Positions 36,190 through 43,672 of a DNA stretch of 64,000 bases are shown here, piece by piece. The stretch comes from Lachnospiraceae bacterium XPB1003 (lineage in GTDB: Bacteria > Bacillota > Clostridia > Lachnospirales > Lachnospiraceae). The stretch covers positions 220,346-284,345 of the forward strand of contig FMVK01000003.1 of assembly GCA_900102065.1 (NCBI GenBank), written 5' to 3'. A program made the translations under genes and the position numbers. The notes beneath the pieces are model-generated. The model was not told the DNA's origin, ran no database searches, and saw only the letters and a program-made list of their open reading frames with translations. The stretch's first letter is position 1. Each line of letters opens with the position of its first letter.

Positions 36190-36636
36190 ATGAATAAGTT
36201 ACTGGTTATCAATGGACCGAATCTTAATTTTTTGGGAATAAGAGAAAAGAAGATATACGGAACACAGGATTATAATGCGCTTCTTGAGATGATCGCGAAG
36301 AAGGGCGATGAGGTAGGCGCTGATATTGAAGTATATCAGTCCAATCACGAGGGCGCTATTATCGACCGCATTCAGGCCGCGTATTCAGACGGCACGGAAG
36401 GTATCATAATCAATCCCGGAGCTTATACTCACTATAGCTATGCTATCCGTGATGCGCTGGCCAGTTACGATATACCCAGGATAGAAGTACATATCTCGGA
36501 TATCAATACCAGAGAGGAATTCAGGAAGATCTCCGTTACGGCCGAAGTCTGCAACGAGCAGATCAAGGGCCTTGGTCTCGAAGGTTATCTGGTAGCCGTA
36601 GACCATATGATCGAATATATAAGAAAAAAATCTTGA
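36190..36636 (+). CDS. aroQ: 3-Dehydroquinate dehydratase, type II
   Basis: Removes water from 3-dehydroquinate to give dehydroshikimate. The 148 residues are typical of type II enzymes: INGPNLNFLGIREKKIYG (near residue 6, with the catalytic Arg/Tyr loop), QSNHEGAIIDRI (about 46-57) and NPGAYTHYSYAIRDAL. An in-frame ATG at 36178 contains the GGAGG ribosome-binding site, so ATG 36190 is the start. It pairs with aroK upstream. Confidence 0.94.
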   Translation: MNKLLVINGPNLNFLGIREKKIYGTQDYNALLEMIAKKGDEVGADIEVYQSNHEGAIIDRIQAAYSDGTEGIIINPGAYTHYSYAIRDALASYDIPRIEVHISDINTREEFRKISVTAEVCNEQIKGLGLEGYLVAVDHMIEYIRKKS

Positions 36637-36661
36637 AATCCAAAATGGAATAGGGTATAGT
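36633..36661 (+). promoter_or_regulatory. Sigma-A promoter of efp
   Basis: TTGAAA (36633-36638), 17-nt spacer, TATAGT (36656-36661). The -35 box overlaps the aroQ stop codon. A leader of about 95 nt precedes efp. Confidence 0.65.
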
Positions 36662-36762
36662 AATACAGTATTATTTCGTGACAGTAAACGATACGGGCTT
36701 TTTGCGGCTTTTTTGCGGAAGTTTGAAGTTTGCTGCAGTATGAATCCAGGAGGAAGTATTTT

Positions 36763-37320
36763 ATGATTTCTGCAGGTGAATTCAGAAATGGTATGACCAT
36801 TGAGATCGACAACAATGTATGCCAGATCGTGGAATTTCAGCATGTTAAGCCCGGAAAGGGAGCAGCTTTCGTTCGTACAAAGCTTAAGGATGTTAAGAAC
36901 GGCGGTGTTGTAGAGCGTACTTTCAGACCTACCGAGAAGTTTCCTCAGGCACGTATTGACAGAAAAGATATGCAGTATCTGTACTCAGACGGTGATCTTT
37001 TCAATTTCATGGATACAGAGTCTTATGAGCAGATCGCTCTCGACAAGAATACAGTCGGCGATGCTCTTAAGTTCGTTAAGGAAAATGAAATGGTTAAGGT
37101 TTGCTCACACAACGGTAACGTATTTGCAATCGAGCCTCCTCTGTTCGTGGAGCTTGAGATCACAAATACAGAGCCCGGCTTCAAGGGCGATACAGCTACA
37201 GGTGCTACAAAGCCTGCTACTGTTGAGACAGGAGCACAGGTTTCCGTTCCTCTTTTCGTTAATAACGGAGACAAGATTAAGATCGACACCAGAACAGGTG
37301 AGTATTTAAGCCGCGTATAA
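36763..37320 (+). CDS. efp: Translation elongation factor P
   Basis: Relieves ribosome stalling at proline runs; the Thr-Pro protein, FliY and FlgD-region products here contain such stretches. The 185 residues include [15 protein letters not shown] with the conserved loop lysine, and a C-terminal OB domain ending in RTGEYLSRV. An upstream in-frame ATG at 36730 is rejected because AGGAGG stands correctly before ATG 36763 and the family begins MISAGEFR. Confidence 0.96.
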   Translation: MISAGEFRNGMTIEIDNNVCQIVEFQHVKPGKGAAFVRTKLKDVKNGGVVERTFRPTEKFPQARIDRKDMQYLYSDGDLFNFMDTESYEQIALDKNTVGDALKFVKENEMVKVCSHNGNVFAIEPPLFVELEITNTEPGFKGDTATGATKPATVETGAQVSVPLFVNNGDKIKIDTRTGEYLSRV

Positions 37321-37349
37321 TCAGTACGCATTAACTTAAAGCCTATAAG

Positions 37350-37389
37350 ACAGCAGATGTAATGAGATCGTTACACCTGCTGTTTTTTT
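37350..37389 (+). terminator. Rho-independent terminator after efp
   Basis: ACAGCAG (37350-37356) pairs with CTGCTGT (37377-37383), with partial inner pairing, followed by T7. Confidence 0.85.
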
Positions 37390-37422
37390 GTGCGCATATA
37401 GTTTTTTATAAGGAGATTTATT

Positions 37423-38439
37423 ATGGAATTTGATATTTTTTGCGATAAGGTAAAGCGACATGTGGAGGAACACTATGGAGATTCAAAGACAGTGACACTA
37501 AAATCTGTTATCAAAAATAACGGGATAACCCTTACCGGTCTTGTTGTGGCCGGGGATGAGAGTAATGTTTCGCCCACCGTATATCTGGAAGGCTTCTTCG
37601 ATGCTTACGAGGAGGGTGAGACGATGTCGTCCGTGGTTTCAAAGATCATTGAAGCGGCGGACAGGGGGAGACTTAATGTAAGTATCAATATAGAGGATTT
37701 TACGGATTTTGAAAAAGCAAAAAGGAATATCGTATATAAGCTTATCGGACACGGATCCAACGCAGAGTTGTTATCGAAGATACCTCATATTCCTATGCTT
37801 GATATGGAGATAGTATTTTTCTTTCTTATCGAAGGGGCGGTTGAAGGAAATGCATCAGTGCTTATCACAAACGAACATGCAGAAAGATGGGGGACAGACA
37901 CGGACGAGCTTATGAAGCTTGCCGGTCTCAACACGCCGAGACTTCTGCCTTCGTGTGTTCATCGTATGGAGGATCTTATCAGAGAGATGTTTCTTGAGAA
38001 TGTCAGATATAAGTTCGAGACGGATCATATCATACCCGGAATGGATGACGGTGAAGATCCGGAAGTTGCTATGAACAGGCTTGCCGATGAAGTACTTGGT
38101 TCTGTGGCGGACAGTAACAGATGTATTCCGATGTTTGTGGTCAGCAACAGTCTGAAATACTTCGGGGCAGCATGCATGCTGTATGAAAATGTTCTGTCTG
38201 AGCTTGCAAAGCGTATAGGAGACAGTTTCTATCTGCTCCCGTCATCTGTGCACGAGTTTATTGCCGTGGGTGAAGAGTTTGTTAATTCTCCGGAGGAGCT
38301 TATTGCAATGGTAAAAGAAGTGAATATGACACAGGTCCGCCCTGACGAGGTTCTAACGGACTCTGTGTATTATTTTGACAAGGCTGTTGATAAACTGACT
38401 CTGGCTGCAGAGAAAAAACTAATCTGTGCGGAAAGATGA
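37423..38439 (+). CDS. DUF5688 family protein
   Basis: A 338-residue cytoplasmic protein without membrane segments or signal peptide. The N-terminal region (about 1-95) includes YLEGFFDAYEEGETM, which fits the DUF5688 family common in Lachnospiraceae and often found in several copies per genome. The second half (about 100-338) includes DMEIVFFFLIEGAVEGNASVLI. No catalytic motif is recognised and the function is unknown. It has a TAAGGAG ribosome-binding site and is followed by two hairpins without T-tracts (38448-38496 and 38511-38528). Confidence 0.8.
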   Translation: MEFDIFCDKVKRHVEEHYGDSKTVTLKSVIKNNGITLTGLVVAGDESNVSPTVYLEGFFDAYEEGETMSSVVSKIIEAADRGRLNVSINIEDFTDFEKAKRNIVYKLIGHGSNAELLSKIPHIPMLDMEIVFFFLIEGAVEGNASVLITNEHAERWGTDTDELMKLAGLNTPRLLPSCVHRMEDLIREMFLENVRYKFETDHIIPGMDDGEDPEVAMNRLADEVLGSVADSNRCIPMFVVSNSLKYFGAACMLYENVLSELAKRIGDSFYLLPSSVHEFIAVGEEFVNSPEELIAMVKEVNMTQVRPDEVLTDSVYYFDKAVDKLTLAAEKKLICAER

Positions 38440-38447
38440 TATAATGT

Positions 38448-38528
38448 CGGAGCCTGTAAGTGCCGGTCAGGAAAAAGATCAGCTCTGCAGGCTCCGGATC
38501 ATATCGGTGAAAGGCCTTACGAGGCCTT
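38448..38528 (+). other. Two inverted repeats after the DUF5688 gene
   Basis: CGGAGCCTG (38448-38456) pairs with CAGGCTCCG (38488-38496), and AAGGCCT (38511-38517) pairs with AGGCCTT (38522-38528) around a tetraloop. Neither is followed by a clear T-tract. They may stabilise the 3' end of the upstream mRNA. Confidence 0.5.
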
Positions 38529-38549
38529 GCCTGCGGACAATTTAATTTA

Positions 38550-38578
38550 TAGACAAAGAAATACCCCTATGTTATAAT
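38550..38578 (+). promoter_or_regulatory. Promoter of tRNA-Arg
   Basis: TAGACA (38550-38555), 17-nt spacer, TATAAT (38573-38578). Transcription would start near 38585, 16 nt before the tRNA. It is probably also the promoter of the SH3b protein gene. Confidence 0.75.
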
Positions 38579-38600
38579 AAAGCGTTGCGAAATTTTGCAG

Positions 38601-38672
38601 GCACTCGTAGTCTAGTGGATAGAACGGAGGCCTCCGACGCCTTTAATGCAGGTTCGACTCCTGTCGGGTGCA
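38601..38672 (+). tRNA. tRNA-Arg, anticodon CCG
   Basis: Acceptor arms GCACTCG and CGGGTGC pair (one T-G), with discriminator A at 38672 and no encoded CCA. The anticodon arm GAGGC/GCCTT carries the loop CTCCGAC, so the anticodon is CCG, reading CGG. The T-arm is CAGG-TTCGACT-CCTG. It lies immediately upstream of a protein gene. Confidence 0.93.
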
Positions 38673-38681
38673 TTTATAATT

Positions 38682-40133
38682 ATGAGTAAGAAGAATAAGA
38701 AGAAGAATAAAATCATTAAAAACGTCATCGATCGCGAAGATGCATCATTGATCAGCGAAGAACAGCCTGAAGAAGTACAGACAGAGGATTTCGGGGAGGA
38801 ATCCGGATATGTGGCTGATACCGGACTTAATCCGGAGGACTTCACTGAGAAGGATGAAGATGTATCCGAAGAACAGGATGATATCGAAGAGGTAAGTGAG
38901 ATTCCTGATGAAAAATGGGATCATGTAAAGGAAGAGAATGCAAGGATACGCAATCGTAACAGACTGATCCTTATAATCGTAGTTTCGATTGCTGCTCTCG
39001 CGTTGATCATTCTTCTCGGAGTAGCTATCTCGCGTAAGCTTTCGGGAAGGAGAGGAGTATCGGATAATTCCGTTTCCGGTCCGTCATTATCGGCGGATGC
39101 GGTTTCTGATAACGGTGTGATCCCCGTAACAACAGAGAGTCTCAAGGAGAATGCATTCCCTGAGGTCAATGATCTTGTTAACAGATATTTTGCTGCAAGA
39201 ACTGCAGATGATCTCGTAAGCGGCAATGTGATACGCGGAGAGCTCAACACCAGAGAGGCTGCTAAGATCGAAGCAAGGAATATCTATGTTGAGGCTTATC
39301 AGAATCTTAACTGCTATACAAAGCCGGGCCCTTATACGGGATCTTATGTTGCATTTGTAACCTACGATCTCAAGCTTAAGGATTGGGAACAGACAGCACC
39401 GGGACTGATAACACTTCTTATCTGCCCTGATGACAACGGAGTGCTTTATGTATATACAGGTGATTTCGAGGAGAATGCAGCCGAGTATATCAGACAGGTA
39501 TCTGTTCAGAGCGATGTAGCCGACCTCTTAAACCGTATCGATACACAGTACAACGAGATACTGGATGGAGATAAGGAATTCGCTACTTATATGAGCTCTC
39601 TTAATGAGCTGATCAAGAATTCTGTGGGAGAGATACTTGCAGAGGCAGCAGCAGAGGCCAGTGTAAGTGATAATACAGTAAGCGGCAATTCGGTAAGCTC
39701 CGATTCGGCAAGCGGCAATGCTGCAGGATACTTCACAGTGATCGCTGCGGAGACTGTAAATGTCAGAGTATCTGACAGTGAGAATGCTGACAGGATGGGG
39801 CAGGTCGCTGAAGGAACCGAGCTTGTATGTCATGAGCAGAAAGCAAACGGCTGGAGCGAGATCGAATATGACGGCAAGGTAGGCTATATCAAGTCTGAAT
39901 ACCTTAAGAAGCCGGGCGAAGATGCTTCTCAGACCACAAGTACTAATGCTGATAAAGTTACTATTAAGGAAAGCGTCAATGTCCGTGACAAGGCTTCTAC
40001 GGACGGAGAAAAGCTGGGACTTGCTTATGCCGGAGAATCCTACGAGGTGGTAACGGCGGACAAGAACGGATGGACAGCCATCAATTTCAAAGGCAAGACC
40101 GGATATATCAAAACAGAATATATCCAGAAATAA
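38682..40133 (+). CDS. Membrane protein with two C-terminal SH3b domains
   Basis: A 483-residue protein: Lys-rich N-terminus, acidic cytoplasmic region (about 18-82), one membrane helix (about 95-115), Ser/Asn-rich linkers, an extracytoplasmic domain (about 150-330) and two bacterial SH3 (SH3_3) domains at about 357-407 (VNVRVSDSENADRMG) and 424-483 (VNVRDKASTDGEKLG). SH3b domains usually bind peptidoglycan peptides. The start is only 9 nt after tRNA-Arg, with no room for a normal ribosome-binding site. A terminator follows. Confidence 0.78.
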   Translation: MSKKNKKKNKIIKNVIDREDASLISEEQPEEVQTEDFGEESGYVADTGLNPEDFTEKDEDVSEEQDDIEEVSEIPDEKWDHVKEENARIRNRNRLILIIVVSIAALALIILLGVAISRKLSGRRGVSDNSVSGPSLSADAVSDNGVIPVTTESLKENAFPEVNDLVNRYFAARTADDLVSGNVIRGELNTREAAKIEARNIYVEAYQNLNCYTKPGPYTGSYVAFVTYDLKLKDWEQTAPGLITLLICPDDNGVLYVYTGDFEENAAEYIRQVSVQSDVADLLNRIDTQYNEILDGDKEFATYMSSLNELIKNSVGEILAEAAAEASVSDNTVSGNSVSSDSASGNAAGYFTVIAAETVNVRVSDSENADRMGQVAEGTELVCHEQKANGWSEIEYDGKVGYIKSEYLKKPGEDASQTTSTNADKVTIKESVNVRDKASTDGEKLGLAYAGESYEVVTADKNGWTAINFKGKTGYIKTEYIQK

Positions 40134-40145
40134 TGATCCTTACTG

Positions 40146-40176
40146 ACAGCCACACGATGTGTGTGGCTGTTTTTTT
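40146..40176 (+). terminator. Rho-independent terminator after the SH3b protein gene
   Basis: ACAGCCACAC (40146-40155) pairs perfectly with GTGTGGCTGT (40161-40170), loop GATGT, followed by T7. Confidence 0.92.
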
Positions 40177-40261
40177 ATGCCTTGGTATGGGATACCGGAA
40201 AAATACCGTTCCGAAGGCTACATAACCATAGCAGAGTGGAAAAGATGGCAGCAGAAGACTA

Positions 40262-40298
40262 AAAAAACCGCCTGTGAGGATATCACGGGCGGTTTTTT
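40262..40298. terminator. Terminator for the minus-strand FKBP/trigger-factor gene (bidirectional form)
   Basis: AAAAAACCGCC (40262-40272) pairs with GGCGGTTTTTT (40288-40298), plus an inner GTGA/TCAC. The flanking A and T runs allow function on both strands. No gene was found in 40177-40324. Confidence 0.85.
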
Positions 40299-40324
40299 AA
40301 TGATCATCAATATTAGTAGCTTGA

Positions 40325-41659
40325 TCAGTTAAGCTTTCCTGTAAGGAATTCTACGATCTTATCCTGCATGAGGAAGGTCTTGGCAGTCTCTTCTGTAGCA
40401 CCGTAATCACGGTAGAAGGATTCGAGATCGCTGTAACCGTATTCTGTTGCAAGTGCTGTCAGATCTTCGTCTGTTACTGTTAATCCATTGCTCTCGGCGA
40501 TGGCCTGGTAAAGGATGTTGTAACGTGCACTGTTGACTGCATCTGTCATGGTGGCAGTCTTAAGCTCGTCCAAGTCCTGTCCCTGTGCGGCTACAAGGTC
40601 GCTTACGCTCATTCCCGTAGTAGCTGAAACCTGGTCATAATACTTGAGCTGAGAATTATATGCTTCTATGACCGCATCATCAGGACAGCCTGCTACAAAG
40701 AAGTCAGTGTTGATAAATGACATGATATGGTCGCTTAACATTGACTCCTTAAGGTATGAACGGAGTTCTGCAGCTGTCGGATACTGACCGCCGGTCACTT
40801 CGTTAGCGATTTCATCACTTAACTCGGGATATGTAACTGTTCCGAGTATTTCGTTCATCGTTATGGTAAATACAGCTGTCTTTCCGGCAACCTCCGGATT
40901 GTGGTAATCGGCAGGGAAGGTTGTATTTACATCCTTGGTTTCGCCGACGCTCATTCCGATCATTCCGTCCTCGAAACCGGGAATGAATCCGCCACCGCCG
41001 ACTGTAAGTACCTGTCCTTCGGCAGAGCCACCATCAAAAGCAACACCATCGATCTTACCGACATAGTCTACGCTGACACTGTCCATTTTCTGAACTACGG
41101 TATGGTCTGTTTCCTTAGTCTCGGCATACTGGACAAGAACCTGTGTCTTGATAACATTTTCAACGTCATCATCGGAAACAGATGCTTCCTTGTTGAAGTA
41201 TTCAGCATTGTCATAGTTGTTGACATAGACGGTAGCACCGTCAGATGTTGTTAACTTCAGCATGGTACCTTCTGCAACCGCTGCTTCACATTCTGCTTCT
41301 GTGAGATTATTAAATGAAGCGGAATCGGGGATGGCGGGTGCATTAGTCCAAAGCTCGGAATTATCTACTGATACGGAACCGCCTGAAACAGCTGTGTTCT
41401 GTCCGTTTTGCGATACCGCATTTCCATTTTTGTCTCCGTGGAAGACTACTGCTACGATAATAAGAGCGATAGCTGCAACCGCTATTATTGCCTCAATGAT
41501 GAGAGAGGTGGGAGCAGATTTTCCTTCTCCGTCTTTATTATCATTTTTGCTTTCTTTTTCAGATGCTTTTTTTGAAACTTCTTTAGTAACTTCTTTAGAA
41601 ACTTCTTTAGAGTCTTCTACAACTTCTTCATTTAACTCTTCTTTGTTTTCTTTGCTCAT
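40325..41659 (-). CDS. Membrane-anchored FKBP / trigger-factor-like peptidyl-prolyl isomerase
   Basis: A 444-residue protein: acidic/Lys-rich cytoplasmic N-terminus (repeats of KEVSKEV), one membrane helix (about 53-73), then an outside part with an FKBP domain (about 190-275, VDYVGKIDGVAFDGGSAEG, FIPGFEDGMIGMSVGE) and a helical trigger-factor-like C-terminal domain (about 285-444). It lacks the ribosome-binding domain of true trigger factor, so it probably folds exported proteins. ATG 41659 is chosen over an upstream in-frame ATG because AGGAGGAAAACT stands before it. A -10 TATAAT (41704-41699, minus strand) with a weak -35 precedes it. Confidence 0.82.
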   Translation of the reverse strand: MSKENKEELNEEVVEDSKEVSKEVTKEVSKKASEKESKNDNKDGEGKSAPTSLIIEAIIAVAAIALIIVAVVFHGDKNGNAVSQNGQNTAVSGGSVSVDNSELWTNAPAIPDSASFNNLTEAECEAAVAEGTMLKLTTSDGATVYVNNYDNAEYFNKEASVSDDDVENVIKTQVLVQYAETKETDHTVVQKMDSVSVDYVGKIDGVAFDGGSAEGQVLTVGGGGFIPGFEDGMIGMSVGETKDVNTTFPADYHNPEVAGKTAVFTITMNEILGTVTYPELSDEIANEVTGGQYPTAAELRSYLKESMLSDHIMSFINTDFFVAGCPDDAVIEAYNSQLKYYDQVSATTGMSVSDLVAAQGQDLDELKTATMTDAVNSARYNILYQAIAESNGLTVTDEDLTALATEYGYSDLESFYRDYGATEETAKTFLMQDKIVEFLTGKLN

Positions 41660-41698
41660 AGTTTTCCTCCTGTTAAAAATTAACCACACAGATTAAAA

Positions 41699-41727
41699 AT
41701 TATACCATAATAATAAGGAAAGGTCAC
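41699..41727 (-). promoter_or_regulatory. Promoter of the FKBP/trigger-factor-like gene
   Basis: On the minus strand: GTGACC (41727-41722), 17-nt spacer, TATAAT (41704-41699). The -35 matches TTGACA at four of six positions. Confidence 0.5.
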
Positions 41728-41812
41728 CACTTGCCGGAGAATAGCGAAGCAGAGGTTTTGACTTGTTTTATTTTGTTCGGCGTGTTATCATATAGCCTGT
41801 TTTGAAACCTTT

Positions 41813-41895
41813 GCCGGCGTGTCGGAATGGCAGACGAGGCAGACTCAAAATCTGCTGTCAGCAATGGCGTGCGGGTTCAAGTCCCGCCGCCGGCA
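41813..41895 (+). tRNA. tRNA-Leu, anticodon CAA
   Basis: Acceptor arms GCCGGCG and CGCCGGC pair fully, with discriminator A at 41895 and no encoded CCA. The anticodon arm GCAGA/TCTGC has the loop CTCAAAA, anticodon CAA reading UUG. A long variable arm and the T-arm GCGGG-TTCAAGT-CCCGC are present. The 83-nt length fits tRNA-Leu. It marks the left border of the nitrogenase-like island. Confidence 0.94.
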
Positions 41896-41900
41896 GAATA

Positions 41901-41943
41901 AAAAACGTGAATGCGTATGAGTAAACGTGTTCACGTTTTTTTT
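41901..41943 (+). terminator. Terminator of tRNA-Leu, containing copy 1 of the 30-bp flanking repeat
   Basis: AAAAACGTGAA (41901-41911) pairs with TTCACGTTTTT (41930-41940), followed by more T. The core 41906-41935 recurs at 51813-51842 with one difference, including the loop. Confidence 0.85.
41906..41935 (+). repeat. 30-bp direct repeat, left copy (island border)
   Basis: The 30-bp element is 29/30 identical to 51813-51842 (G/A at position 8) and in the same orientation. It starts CGTGAAT and ends GTTCACG. The loop, not only the stem, is conserved. The two copies enclose the whole nitrogenase-like cluster. Confidence 0.8.
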
Positions 41944-41997
41944 ATCTATTTTTCTCAATTGTTCCCTGCGCAACATCAATAAAGTATTCAATTGGAT

Positions 41998-42023
41998 ATA
42001 GTTGGTTGTATACGACTAACTAT
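41998..42023 (+). promoter_or_regulatory. Palindromic operator-like site before the left arm of the island
   Basis: A 26-bp near-perfect palindrome (12 of 14 half-positions match where tested), centred between 42010 and 42011, lies 17 nt before ATG 42040. It contains GGTT-N7-ACTAAC (42004-42020), also found before the nifH-like gene. A Crp/Fnr-family regulator in the island is the obvious candidate, but the spacing is not the usual Crp type, so this is inference. Confidence 0.55.
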
Positions 42024-42039
42024 ATGGAGGAGAGTATTT

Positions 42040-42966
42040 ATGGATTGCGGATTATCGGAAAGTTTACATTTTACTGTGGAAAACAAAAATGCCAGATTAC
42101 TTGGCAGAGTGCCCTGTGTGGTTCAGCTTCCATTCCAGGATTATCTTGATAAGGAGCTTGGAGACAGAAAGCTTTATAATATCGCTCTGGCTGAATTTGG
42201 ACAAAACTGGCTTACGGATCTGTTAAAAGAAAATGATCCGGATGTGATCATCGGTGTCGGTATAGAAGGAATGGTAAATAATAAGGCACTTCAGGATAAA
42301 GGTTATACGAGCGTAAACGGGAGCATGCTTCAGAATAAAGATTTCAGTGATATCAAAGATCCGAGAGGAGATTTTGATATATATTCCTGCATCCCGCTTG
42401 TAATGGTAGTGGATAAAAGTCAGGCGGCAGGGAGAAGCATTCCGAAGAAGTTTACGGATGTTCTATCTGAAGAATACAAGGAAAGTATTGTTTATCCTGA
42501 TGACGGACATATGCTGGATGGGATCATGCTGACATATATTCATAAAGCTGCAGGTGATGAGGGACTTAGGGCATTTAAACAAAATTGTTTTGCAGGAGCT
42601 CATCCGTCTCAAATGATAAAGCCGGGAGGACTGGCAAAAAAGCCTTTTATCATGTTGATGCCGTGGGTATTTGCAAAACTTAAGGCTGCGCAGCCCAATA
42701 TGGAATTGATCTGGCCTGAGGACGGTGCCCCCATCCTTCCTATTATTGTTACATCCAAAGACAATGAAAAGGCGAAAGCTATTACTGAAGTCCTGTTTGG
42801 AAAGGAAGCGGGAGACATCTTTATCAAAAACGGATTCTTTCCGAGTGCGGTAACAGATACGGATAATAAGCTTCCCGGAAAACTGCAGTTTGTGGGATGG
42901 GATTATATTTACAGTGATGAACTGCCTGATATCATTGCTCATTGCAAAAGTATGATCGAAGGATAG
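42040..42966 (+). CDS. Periplasmic-binding-protein-like (type 2) protein without signal peptide
   Basis: A 308-residue protein resembling Fe3+/metal substrate-binding proteins: the later half (KPGGLAKKPFIMLMPWVF, WPEDGAPILPIIVTSKDNEKA, FIKNGFFPSAVTDTD) fits the type 2 binding-protein fold. It begins MDCGLSESLHFTVENKN with no hydrophobic signal and no lipobox, so it should stay in the cytoplasm. A role as carrier of a metal or cofactor is inferred from its neighbours. ATG 42040 follows TATGGAGGAGAG; an upstream in-frame ATG lies in the palindrome and is rejected. It is 15 nt from the GTPase gene. Confidence 0.72.
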   Translation: MDCGLSESLHFTVENKNARLLGRVPCVVQLPFQDYLDKELGDRKLYNIALAEFGQNWLTDLLKENDPDVIIGVGIEGMVNNKALQDKGYTSVNGSMLQNKDFSDIKDPRGDFDIYSCIPLVMVVDKSQAAGRSIPKKFTDVLSEEYKESIVYPDDGHMLDGIMLTYIHKAAGDEGLRAFKQNCFAGAHPSQMIKPGGLAKKPFIMLMPWVFAKLKAAQPNMELIWPEDGAPILPIIVTSKDNEKAKAITEVLFGKEAGDIFIKNGFFPSAVTDTDNKLPGKLQFVGWDYIYSDELPDIIAHCKSMIEG

Positions 42967-42981
42967 GGAAAGGAGATAAGT

Positions 42982-43662
42982 ATGAGATTAGTAACATTTG
43001 CGGGACCGCCCGCCAGTGGTAAAACAACCGTGATCTGCAAGATCATAAAATGCTTTCAACAGGAGGATATCTCTGTAGGCGCAGTTAAATTCGATTGCCT
43101 TCAGACGGAAGATGACAAGATTTTTGGAGATATGGGGATACCTTCGAAAAAAGGATTATCGGCCGAACTGTGCCCGGATCATTATTATATTACCAATATT
43201 CCCGATGTTTATTCCTGGGGAAAGAAAAATGATCTCCGGTATTTATTTACGGAGAGCGCAGGCTTATGCAATCGTTGTTCGCCTTATATTAAGAATATCC
43301 TGTCAGTATGTATCATCGATCAGCTCAGCGGAATCAATTCACCTCAAAAGATAGGACCGTTGCTGAAGCTTGCCGATATGGTTTTGATCACTAAGGGGGA
43401 TATCGTTTCGCAGGCTGAAAGAGAAGTATTTTACAGACGTGTTCAAATGTCCAATCCCCATGGTGAGATTTACTTTGTAAACGGTCTGACGGGACAGGGA
43501 ATCTTTGAAATCTGTGAACGGATAAAAGCTCTTTCCACCGAGCGGGTGATAGAGGAACAGACATTAAGATTTCCCATGCCTATGGCTTTGTGTTCGTATT
43601 GCCTGGGAGAGACTAAGATCGGAGAAGAGTATCAGATCGGAAATGTTAAGAAGATAGGTTAG
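42982..43662 (+). CDS. P-loop GTPase of the HypB/UreG/CobW type with two CxxC motifs
   Basis: A 226-residue G3E-like GTPase. Walker A is GPPASGKTTVICKII (about 8-22), a Cys motif lies in ESAGLCNRCSPY (about 91-102) and another in the C-terminal CSYCLGETKIGEEYQIG. The switch/Mg region and the KGD motif (TKGDIVSQ) are compatible with guanine specificity. HypB and UreG insert nickel, and CobW-type proteins handle zinc or cobalt. The metal here is unknown. It probably forms one operon with the binding-protein-like and ABC ATPase genes. Confidence 0.78.
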   Translation: MRLVTFAGPPASGKTTVICKIIKCFQQEDISVGAVKFDCLQTEDDKIFGDMGIPSKKGLSAELCPDHYYITNIPDVYSWGKKNDLRYLFTESAGLCNRCSPYIKNILSVCIIDQLSGINSPQKIGPLLKLADMVLITKGDIVSQAEREVFYRRVQMSNPHGEIYFVNGLTGQGIFEICERIKALSTERVIEEQTLRFPMPMALCSYCLGETKIGEEYQIGNVKKIG

Positions 43663-43672
43663 GAGAGTATTG

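Noticed and set aside
38448..38528. Rho-independent terminators after the DUF5688 gene
   Set aside because: Both hairpins lack a following T-tract.
42982..43662. HypB, UreG or CooC as a definite assignment
   Set aside because: The P-loop and CxxC motifs fit the group, but no hydrogenase, urease or CO dehydrogenase genes are present and the sequence does not allow choosing one.
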